In this document: positions 55,399 to 62,099 of the stretch, piece after piece
Numbering within the stretch: position 1 is the stretch's first letter
How the letters are laid out: every line of letters begins with the position of its first letter
Origin: Magnetovibrio sp.
GTDB taxonomy: Bacteria > Pseudomonadota > Alphaproteobacteria > Rhodospirillales > Casp-alpha2
Length of the DNA stretch: 64,000 nucleotides
Assembly (NCBI GenBank): GCA_002690705.1
Contig: NZFO01000004.1
Span: 1-64,000 of the forward strand
Reading direction: 5' to 3'
Translations under genes and position numbers: made by a program
The notes under the pieces: generated by a model
What the model was told of the DNA's origin: nothing
What the model saw: the letters and a program-made list of their open reading frames with translations, nothing else
Databases searched by the model: none

Positions 55399-56705
55399 TG
55401 AGTGACCTTCCTCAAGATGTAAGTGTGACGGCTCCCTCCGAGCGAGTTGGCTCATCGGCGCATTTAACGTTTCTTATGTGTTCCGTAATTGTTGCTGGTT
55501 TTGGTACTTGGGCAAGTTTGAGCCCAATCGATATTGTCAGTATGGCGACGGGCGAGGTCATCCCCTCAACCCAAGTAAAAACGATCCAGCATCTAGAAGG
55601 TGGGATCGTTCGTAAAATCTTAGTGCGGGAAGGGGAGAATATAAAAAAAGGCGAGGCACTTATTGTTTTAGAACCTACCGCTAGCGGTGCCGACGTGGGT
55701 GAACTGTTAGTTCGCCTAAATTCATTGCGTGTTGATGAGGTCCGGATTAGCGGTTTAATAAAAGGGGAGAAGATGCCGTTGTTTCCAAGCGATTTAGAGA
55801 CGGCTGAACCTGCTCTTGTAAATCAAGCTGCCGCGCAGTTCAGGTCGCAAATAGCCCGCCATAAGAGTGAGGTTTTACGTCAGCAACAAGCTACGATCCA
55901 ACGTGACCAAGAGATAAATGAGATCACAACGCGGATTAAAAACCAGCGTCGAAGTCTGAAGTTGGTGGGCGAGCAAATTGGTATTAGTGAAGCCTTATTA
56001 AAAGATAATCTAACGAATCGATTTAAGCATTTAGATTTATTGAAAGAGGCAGAAAAATTAGAGGGTGGTATTGCTGCGGATTCCGCGGGGCTGGCACGTG
56101 CGCGCTCGGCACTTAAGGAGGCAAAAGCTGAGCTCTTAAATATCAAAAGCGTATTCGACGATGAAAATCAGCGAGCCTTGAATGAGGCTCGCGTGAGCCT
56201 CGGCGAGTTAATGGAGCGTGTAAAAAAATTTAAGGATAACTTGGCGCGGACTACAGTTCGTGCACCGGTTGATGGTGTTGTAAAAACTTTACATGTGGTA
56301 ACGGTTGGCGGAGTTATCCGGCCTGGCGACCCAATAGCCGAGCTTGTGCCAGCTGGTGATAAATTGATTATTGAAGCTCAACTGCCCACCAGTGATATTG
56401 GCTACGTTGCAACAGGGCAGCATGCTGTGGTCAAATTGGCCTCTGCGGATGGAATGCGGTTTGGGGGGCTTAACGGTACTGTAATTGGAATCAGTCCTGA
56501 TACACTGACTACTCCCGAGGGAATGCCATTCTATAAAGTACGGATTATTACCGATAAAGGGTACTTCGAAAAAGGCGATGCCAGATATAATCTATTTCCC
56601 GGCATGCAAATGGCTGTCAGTATTGTTACTGGGGATAGGACTGTTATGGCATATATACTGGGGCCAATAGCCAGTTCGCTGTCAGACGCAAACAAAGAGC
56701 GATAA
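55398..56705 (+). CDS. Type I secretion membrane fusion protein (HlyD/PrtE-like)
   Basis: Periplasmic adaptor linking the ABC exporter to an outer-membrane channel. The 435-residue protein has one N-terminal TM helix (LTFLMCSVIVAGFGTWASL), a lipoyl half-motif TIQHLEGGIVRKILVREGE, a long coiled-coil hairpin (about residues 90-290), the second lipoyl half TTVRAPVDGVVKTLHV and a beta-barrel domain with LYNLFPGMQMAVSIVTGDRT-like residues at the C-terminus. Start codon overlaps the ABC stop. No outer-membrane channel gene is in the window. Confidence 0.92.
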   Translation: MSDLPQDVSVTAPSERVGSSAHLTFLMCSVIVAGFGTWASLSPIDIVSMATGEVIPSTQVKTIQHLEGGIVRKILVREGENIKKGEALIVLEPTASGADVGELLVRLNSLRVDEVRISGLIKGEKMPLFPSDLETAEPALVNQAAAQFRSQIARHKSEVLRQQQATIQRDQEINEITTRIKNQRRSLKLVGEQIGISEALLKDNLTNRFKHLDLLKEAEKLEGGIAADSAGLARARSALKEAKAELLNIKSVFDDENQRALNEARVSLGELMERVKKFKDNLARTTVRAPVDGVVKTLHVVTVGGVIRPGDPIAELVPAGDKLIIEAQLPTSDIGYVATGQHAVVKLASADGMRFGGLNGTVIGISPDTLTTPEGMPFYKVRIITDKGYFEKGDARYNLFPGMQMAVSIVTGDRTVMAYILGPIASSLSDANKER

Positions 56706-56728
56706 TACACAACATTTATTGCAAAAAA

Positions 56729-56962
56729 CTACCCGCCGAGTATTGAACGATCTAATTGCACTCCTTTATCGCAGGTATCACAGATTACGATAGCAGCTAT
56801 AAAGGCGCCTTTGGCAGACGCTGGGTCGCCGTCCTTTGGAACGGTGCCGTATCGATCCCATACTTTAATGGTTAATTCTAAGGGATCACAATTCTCAAGG
56901 CCTTCGACGTTGTAGAAATTCAAGAAGTCCGTATTTACACTTCTCTCTAATATACGGGCCAT
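56729..56962 (-). CDS. Unrecognised 77-residue protein
   Basis: Begins MARILERSVNTDFLNFYNVE and ends DTCDKGVQLDRSILGG. Acidic, with one CxxC (IVICDTCDKG), no signal peptide or membrane helix. It begins 1 bp after the upstream gene's stop, with GGGAG (within the end of that gene) as ribosome site, so the two are made together. I do not recognise a family. Convergent with the secretion MFP gene, 23 bp apart. Confidence 0.6.
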   Translation of the reverse strand: MARILERSVNTDFLNFYNVEGLENCDPLELTIKVWDRYGTVPKDGDPASAKGAFIAAIVICDTCDKGVQLDRSILGG

Positions 56963-56963
56963 T

Positions 56964-57500
56964 TTACATCTCCCACGTAAAGTTTAAAATAAATTCGTGG
57001 AAATTAGCTGTGTCATCCTTGGAAGCTCCAAGAATTCTATACCCAAACTCCTGATCTTGGATCAGGGTCCGATTGCCAGCCCAATGGTTGCTCAAGTTGT
57101 GGCTGGATACGACATAGACTGGGCTTTGGTTAAGAATTATCCCAGTGTCCGGTCCGAGCCGTGAATTGATGGGACGAGGCGTTCTCCAATCGGCAACTAT
57201 TTCAGCGTTAGGCTCGAGGCTATTGAGCACCAAGGCCCTTTGCAACCACCAAGAGTGCGAGGCGCCCGTCATGAGTGTACCAGCAGGAAAAGTGCACATA
57301 ATAGCGTGACAGTGTTCCCCGCTAATACCGAAACTTGCCAACACTGCATCATCAATATTGATGCTGCACGTCCCATACGGTTGGCCATCCTGAAGTTTTT
57401 CATCGGCTTCACCGGCGGTTATGAGCTCCGGTTGTGACCACTCGAGACCCCGCAGTGTCTCGTGATCGAATACTGGTATTGGAAAACGGACATAAGCCAT
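56964..57500 (-). CDS. Unrecognised 178-residue protein
   Basis: Begins MAYVRFPIPVFDHETLRGLE; a GGGGAG ribosome site lies 9 nt before the ATG. Soluble, Trp- and His-containing (SHSWWLQRAL, SSHNLSNHWAGN), beta-rich by appearance, with no signal peptide. I do not recognise a family. First gene of a two-gene unit with the 77-residue gene, divergent from the corrinoid operon. The 96-bp tandem duplication lies directly upstream, so that element may belong to its promoter. Confidence 0.65.
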   Translation of the reverse strand: MAYVRFPIPVFDHETLRGLEWSQPELITAGEADEKLQDGQPYGTCSINIDDAVLASFGISGEHCHAIMCTFPAGTLMTGASHSWWLQRALVLNSLEPNAEIVADWRTPRPINSRLGPDTGIILNQSPVYVVSSHNLSNHWAGNRTLIQDQEFGYRILGASKDDTANFHEFILNFTWEM

Positions 57501-57535
57501 GTCGTGATCTCCCCTAGTGTCAAAACTTGTAGCAA

Positions 57536-57694
57536 GTACATCCCTGCATTAATTGCATATTAGCCAACCCTTGAAGATGATCCAAGGATTTCCTTAAACG
57601 CCCTGTGCTAATGACCCGTAGCCCGCAACGCGTACAACCTAACATTAGTTACATGTTAGCCAACCCTTAAACGTGATCCAAGGATTTCGTTCAA
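57536..57694. repeat. Diverged 96-bp-period tandem duplication
   Basis: Two copies, 57536-57598 and 57632-57694, share GTACA at the left and the block TTAGCCAACCCTT...TGATCCAAGGATTTC, with 8 differences over the last 52 bp. The period is exactly 96 bp. A palindrome TAACAT-TAGTTAC-ATGTTA (57640-57658) overlaps copy 2 and is weaker in copy 1. It lies between two divergent operons in a 414-bp non-coding region (57501-57914) that also has a TATAAT at 57818-57823. Confidence 0.75.
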
Positions 57695-57914
57695 TTGATC
57701 TATGCTGCCCGTGCATAACACTATGTGTTTTTTTTAAATGATGCCACGATTAAAAAATAATATATTATTAATTGGGACGTTTAACGTGACTAATGGGTGT
57801 ATATAGTGTTTGGCGGGTATAATATCAGCGAGACATCGAGGAACATCCAATGTATGGTTGTATCGGTCGATGTTTTGTCGAAGTTGCATTAATGATAAAA
57901 AAGAGAGGTTTAGT

Positions 57915-58193
57915 ATGGCTAAATATCAGGTCGTACGGTGGCAAGAAATCCCATCCTTGGTTGAAGCGAAGGATGGAAATGGCGTTAAAAAAATACAGTT
58001 AAGTGATAAGTTTCAGGCGCTTATTGATGAGGCAGCCATGCGCCGAGAGCTTGCAGGAACAGATGCTTACCTTGAGGAGTGGAACAAGACTAAAGCTGAG
58101 GAACGTGATGGCGATGCGGAAACGGTGGTCAAGATAGTTGCTGATGAGATCGAGGTACGGTTTGCTGAAATTCGCGATGAAGTTCTGAGTTGA
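57915..58193 (+). CDS. 'Virulence factor' domain small protein at head of corrinoid operon
   Basis: A 92-residue soluble, acidic protein beginning MAKYQVVRWQEIPSLVEAKD and ending EIEVRFAEIRDEVLS. It resembles the Pfam family named 'Virulence_fact', whose molecular function is unknown. I chose the ATG at 57915-57917, preceded by AGAGAGG; the frame is open 35 codons further upstream through non-family sequence. It lies 102 bp before the MetH-activation-like gene on the same strand, at the head of the C1 operon. That context argues for a role in corrinoid or one-carbon chemistry rather than virulence (inference). Confidence 0.75.
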   Translation: MAKYQVVRWQEIPSLVEAKDGNGVKKIQLSDKFQALIDEAAMRRELAGTDAYLEEWNKTKAEERDGDAETVVKIVADEIEVRFAEIRDEVLS

Positions 58194-58295
58194 AGTATGA
58201 TTTCGACTAGAGGGTTGAAAAGGTAAGGATTCTGAATAAATTGACAAATAATATATTTACGATATTTTTTGCCGATGTTACAGGATATGCAAGTT

Positions 58296-58970
58296 ATGGA
58301 TAATGCAGACGCCGAAATCGTGTCCAGGTGTGGATCATGGGCGTTTGAAGCCGGGCCGGTGAGTGTTGATCCTGCAAAGATGTTACGGATTCACGGTTAT
58401 CGCGATTTGGCGAAAGTACGGCCGGCTATTCGTCAAGCAGCCGAAGATATAGCGCTGAAGGCCGAGAGAATAATGGCGCCAAAGGCTCAGGCGTGCAGGA
58501 TAGATGTTGTTGCATACGAGGAAAATAAGCTCACTTTGTCAAATGGCACGGTCTTTAATGATGTTGATTTCGAGCATGTGCTCGATGGAGCAAGAAGTGT
58601 GGTGGCCGTCGTTTTGACAGTTGGGCGTGGTCTTGATGAAGCGGTTATTGCTGCTATGGACGAATTTGAGCCATTGGACGCATTATTTTTAGAGACTGCG
58701 GGGTGGCTTGGGATTGAAGCCGCGACCAGGAAATTTGTGCAAGATTTGCAACTTCGTGTAAAAACGGAGAGTGTGCGGGTAACGCGTCGACTTGGACCCG
58801 GTTACCAGTACAAGATTGGTGGGCAGCCAGTTAATTGGCCGTTGGAACAACAAAGACTTTTATTTGATGTCTTTGAAGGGGTTGATTTGCCGGTAACTCT
58901 TATGGAGAGCTGTGCCATGCTTCCAAAAATGTCGCGCTCCGGCCTTTATGGCCTAACCCTAGTGAATTGA
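58296..58970 (+). CDS. MetH activation-domain-like protein (corrinoid reactivation)
   Basis: Stand-alone relative of the C-terminal activation domain of B12-dependent methionine synthase, which binds SAM for reductive methylation of inactive Co(II). Matches include TRRLGPGYQYKIGGQPVNWP and LLFDVFEGVDLPVTLMESC then AMLPKMSRSGLYGLTL (MetH has R-x-S-P-G-Y and TES-A-x-x-P-x-x-S-V-S-G). No pterin, Hcy or B12 domain is attached. The start is uncertain: the ATG at 58296 has AGGA 10 nt upstream, but in-frame ATGs also occur at 58275 and 58287 and a TTG at 58269. A 161-bp gap follows. Confidence 0.82.
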   Translation: MDNADAEIVSRCGSWAFEAGPVSVDPAKMLRIHGYRDLAKVRPAIRQAAEDIALKAERIMAPKAQACRIDVVAYEENKLTLSNGTVFNDVDFEHVLDGARSVVAVVLTVGRGLDEAVIAAMDEFEPLDALFLETAGWLGIEAATRKFVQDLQLRVKTESVRVTRRLGPGYQYKIGGQPVNWPLEQQRLLFDVFEGVDLPVTLMESCAMLPKMSRSGLYGLTLVN

Positions 58971-59131
58971 CGAGAGGGGCTACGGACTCAGTTTGAAACA
59001 ACTTTGACTTCGGGAGGTCAGATCGAGGCCCAACCCCGACTTTATTGATACAGGAGTTTAAAGAGTTGTCGTTATTTTAATTTGGTGCAGTGCGGTAATT
59101 ATCAGAAACAAAGGGAATTGGAAGATTAAAA

Positions 59132-60127
59132 ATGAAATCAGATAGCCTCATTGTCATCGGGGAAAATTTTAATAGCACTCGTAAAATTAAGGCGACTAGC
59201 CCAAGAGTTGTCGACGAGGAGGGAAAAGCCGGAATCGTTTACACTGACTTAGATGGCAACAAGCAATTTTTAGATTGTTCGGACATTATGCCGGACGATC
59301 CAGCCGAGCGGCACAGTTTCCAAATTCCGCACATTGCCCAAGCACTCCGCAATAAAGACATGAATTATATTTCTTGGGCAATTAAGAACCAGGAAGTTCA
59401 CGGAGCTAATATAATTGATCTTTGTGTAGACGAAATGTCCGTCTACCCGGAAGAAAGGCATGAATGGATCAAATGGACCGTGCAAACGGCTCAAACAGTG
59501 ACGGATAAAATCGTGGCTGTTGACTCCTCCGACTCCACGACAATTTATGCTGGCCTTGAGGCGCATGACGGTTCAAAAGGTCGGCCCGCGATTAACTCTT
59601 TTAACTTGGAGGATGGACGGCAAGAGCTGGTGCCGATGGCCAAAGAACATAACGCGCTATTGTTTGCCAATGCGAGTGGTAACTCTGGCATGCCGCAGAA
59701 CGCAGAGGAGCGTATTGCCAATCTCGTGACTTGTATGGATATGATGGATAAAGACGGTATCGAGGTCGAGGATCGTTTTCTTGACCCATTAGTTTTTCCT
59801 ATTGGAGCCGGCCCAGATTTTGGTAAACATTATCTTGATGCCGTGCGTGAACTGAGGAAGATGTATCCTGACGTGCATATTTTTGGTGGACATTCCAATG
59901 TATCATTTGGATTGCCCAATCGGAAATTAATTAATGAGGTTTTTGTATCGCTTTCAATCGTAGCAGGATGTGACTCAATGATGATTGATCCTGTAATGAA
60001 CGGCGTAGAGGGCCTAACGTCCTTTAAATTCGCTGCCGATGCCTTATTCGGGCTAGATGAATATTCCATGAAGTATCTCAAGTTTATCCGTAGTGGGGAA
60101 AAAGCCAAGCGCGTGGCTAAACAGTGA
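59132..60127 (+). CDS. Methyl-corrinoid:tetrahydrofolate methyltransferase-like (pterin-binding)
   Basis: TIM-barrel pterin-binding methyltransferase of the MetH/AcsE/DHPS-like superfamily, expected to move the methyl group between a corrinoid protein and tetrahydrofolate in the cytoplasm. Key segments are IVIGENFNSTRKIK, GANIIDLCVDEMSV, ANASGNSGMPQNAEER, DRFLDPLVFPIG, GGHSNVSFGLPNRKLINEVF and DSMMIDPVMNG, all typical of this family. 331 residues, slightly longer than AcsE (about 260) by insertions near the N-terminus. GGAAG ribosome site; the UroD-family gene follows 56 bp downstream. Confidence 0.88.
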   Translation: MKSDSLIVIGENFNSTRKIKATSPRVVDEEGKAGIVYTDLDGNKQFLDCSDIMPDDPAERHSFQIPHIAQALRNKDMNYISWAIKNQEVHGANIIDLCVDEMSVYPEERHEWIKWTVQTAQTVTDKIVAVDSSDSTTIYAGLEAHDGSKGRPAINSFNLEDGRQELVPMAKEHNALLFANASGNSGMPQNAEERIANLVTCMDMMDKDGIEVEDRFLDPLVFPIGAGPDFGKHYLDAVRELRKMYPDVHIFGGHSNVSFGLPNRKLINEVFVSLSIVAGCDSMMIDPVMNGVEGLTSFKFAADALFGLDEYSMKYLKFIRSGEKAKRVAKQ

Positions 60128-60183
60128 CGTGAGTGGCGCGATAAGCTCAGGTCAATTGCACTTAATTTGGGGGGGTTGAAGTC

Positions 60184-61353
60184 ATGAAAGAATTAACATC
60201 GAAAGAGAGAGTATGCCGCACTCTCCGCCGCGAACCAGTTGACCGGGTACCTTTATTTTATCGTATGAAGCACGAGGCAAAAGAGAAATTAGCCCGAGTT
60301 TATGGTATTGAAGACACAGCTACTGGTGAGAAACACAATCCAGAGCTGGAATTCCGGTTGGGCAATGATATCGTTATGTATCAGGTAGGTATCAATGCTC
60401 AGTTCTCACACCGTGACATCAAAATTGGTGAAACGTGGTATAACCATTTCGGCGTCGGATATGGAAAGAGCGGTTTGCAAGGCCGCACGCCGGAGGAAGA
60501 AATCGAGTTTGGTAAAACTCAAGAATATTGGGGACCGGCAAAAGTTGTTCCAGAAAATTTTCCTTCACATCACCCGGTCACATCGATGGAAGAACTTAAA
60601 AATTACACTTGGCCGGACCCGGACGATCCGGAACTCTTGAATCCTATTGCAGATATGGTTAAGACTTTTGGCAAGGACTATTTTACGGTTGTGGACTTAT
60701 CCTCTACTTTAATTGAGGCGGCATACGCACACATTATAGGAACACAAAATTTTTTCTTACAGATGTTCGACTCGCCGGAACTAATAGACGGCGTATTAGA
60801 CGGGTTGACAGAATATTACACGGCACTTGGCCGAAAGGCTATCAGCCTCGGCATCGATTGCATTCGGGTTGGTGATGACGTCGGTGCCCAGCAATCAATG
60901 ATGATATCCCCGAAGCAATGGCGCCAGCTTGCCAAGCCTCGCCTTGACCACATGTTCAAGGAGTTTCGTAAAGAAAATCCAGATATTTTCATTAAACTGC
61001 ATTCTTGTGGTGATTACTCCCCGATTTTGCCTGACATGGTGGATTTGGACATTGACCTATCAGGGCTTCTGCAACCAACAGGGGGTAATTTAGAGCAAGC
61101 CCAAATAAAGAAGGAATATGGCGATAAATTTGCTCTCTGTGGAGGGTATGACGTTCAACGTCTTCTTCCTCGTGGAAGTGTTGAGGAAGTTCGTCAAGGT
61201 GTCTTGGACGTTATGAAAAATCTGGCTGTTGGCGGCGGGTACATTTTTTCGCCGTCACACTACATCATGGCTGATGTTCCTATTCAGAATATCTTTTCCA
61301 TGTTGGAGGCGCAGCGAGACTTTGGAACCTATGGTAAATATCCGCTGGTTTAG
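60184..61353 (+). CDS. UroD-family corrinoid methyltransferase (MtaA/CmuA-like)
   Basis: Member of the uroporphyrinogen-decarboxylase superfamily that in methylotrophs transfers methyl groups to or from corrinoid proteins. In place of the UroD active site it has the zinc-type ligands His273 and Cys275 (KLHSCGDYSP) and Cys319 (FALCGGYD), as in MtaA, MtbA and CmuA. The N-terminus MKELTSKERVCRTLRREPVD is family-typical. At 389 residues it lacks the fused corrinoid domain of CmuA; that function is the next gene, 27 bp downstream. The methyl donor cannot be deduced. True heme synthesis (HemE) is excluded by the motifs. Confidence 0.88.
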   Translation: MKELTSKERVCRTLRREPVDRVPLFYRMKHEAKEKLARVYGIEDTATGEKHNPELEFRLGNDIVMYQVGINAQFSHRDIKIGETWYNHFGVGYGKSGLQGRTPEEEIEFGKTQEYWGPAKVVPENFPSHHPVTSMEELKNYTWPDPDDPELLNPIADMVKTFGKDYFTVVDLSSTLIEAAYAHIIGTQNFFLQMFDSPELIDGVLDGLTEYYTALGRKAISLGIDCIRVGDDVGAQQSMMISPKQWRQLAKPRLDHMFKEFRKENPDIFIKLHSCGDYSPILPDMVDLDIDLSGLLQPTGGNLEQAQIKKEYGDKFALCGGYDVQRLLPRGSVEEVRQGVLDVMKNLAVGGGYIFSPSHYIMADVPIQNIFSMLEAQRDFGTYGKYPLV

Positions 61354-61380
61354 GCAGCATTAATTTTAGGAGGATGACGG

Positions 61381-62088
61381 ATGGAAGATCCAGTACTCAA
61401 AATCCCTGAAGGCTGGGAGGAACGTGCACCGGAAGGTTGGGAGTGGCAAACGCTTTGGGAGGCTGTGGAAGAGGGTGATGCCACGTATGCTGATGAACGA
61501 ACTAAACAGGCTATTGATGCGGGGATTGACCCCCGCGTAATTCTTGATGATGGCTTATTTCCGGGTTTTGATTTACAAGCTGATCGCTTTAGCGCATCGG
61601 TCATTTTCATCCCGGAAATGCTGATTACGGCACGTGCTATGAAGGCTGGTTTGGCTTTGATCCGCCCTCTCCTCGCGGCCAATGATGAGAAACCGATCGG
61701 TACTTTCGTAATGGGCACAGTGCTCGGTGATATGCATGATATCGGCCAATCCATCGTTACAATTATGTTGGAGAATGCAGGTTTTAACGTTATCAACTTA
61801 GGCACAGATGTCCATCCGGATAAATTCATCGAAACGGCGATTGAAGAAAAAGCTGACTTGGTAGGGTTTTCTGCTCTTTTGTCGACCACGGTTTACTATC
61901 AAAAAGTTACCATTGATGAGTTCGAAAAGGCTGGGCACCGAGATAAAGTTCATATTCTTATAGGTGGGGCTCCAACCTCCCAAGAATGGGCAGATGAATG
62001 TGGTGCTGACGGATGGGGGAAAGATGCGGTCGAAGCCGTGCGGTTAGCTACCAAGCTGGTTGGTGAACAGCGTGCGGCCTGGACATAA
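61381..62088 (+). CDS. Corrinoid (B12-binding) methyl carrier protein
   Basis: Methyl carrier between the two methyltransferases. An N-terminal helical cap (about residues 20-100) precedes a Rossmann-like B12 domain with the base-off motif DMHDIG at 117-122, where His119 is the lower axial ligand, then GFNVINLGTDVHPDKF and GFSALLSTTVYY. 235 residues, like MtaC/MtbC. A strong AGGAGG ribosome site sits upstream; high expression fits a stoichiometric carrier. The activator gene follows 11 bp downstream. Confidence 0.92.
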   Translation: MEDPVLKIPEGWEERAPEGWEWQTLWEAVEEGDATYADERTKQAIDAGIDPRVILDDGLFPGFDLQADRFSASVIFIPEMLITARAMKAGLALIRPLLAANDEKPIGTFVMGTVLGDMHDIGQSIVTIMLENAGFNVINLGTDVHPDKFIETAIEEKADLVGFSALLSTTVYYQKVTIDEFEKAGHRDKVHILIGGAPTSQEWADECGADGWGKDAVEAVRLATKLVGEQRAAWT

Positions 62089-62099
62089 AGGTTGCTTTG

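Noticed and set aside
57501-57914. Cobalamin riboswitch upstream of the corrinoid operon
   Set aside because: I looked for a B12-box (GCCACTG-like) and a conserved multi-stem leader and saw none; the tandem duplication is the only structured element.
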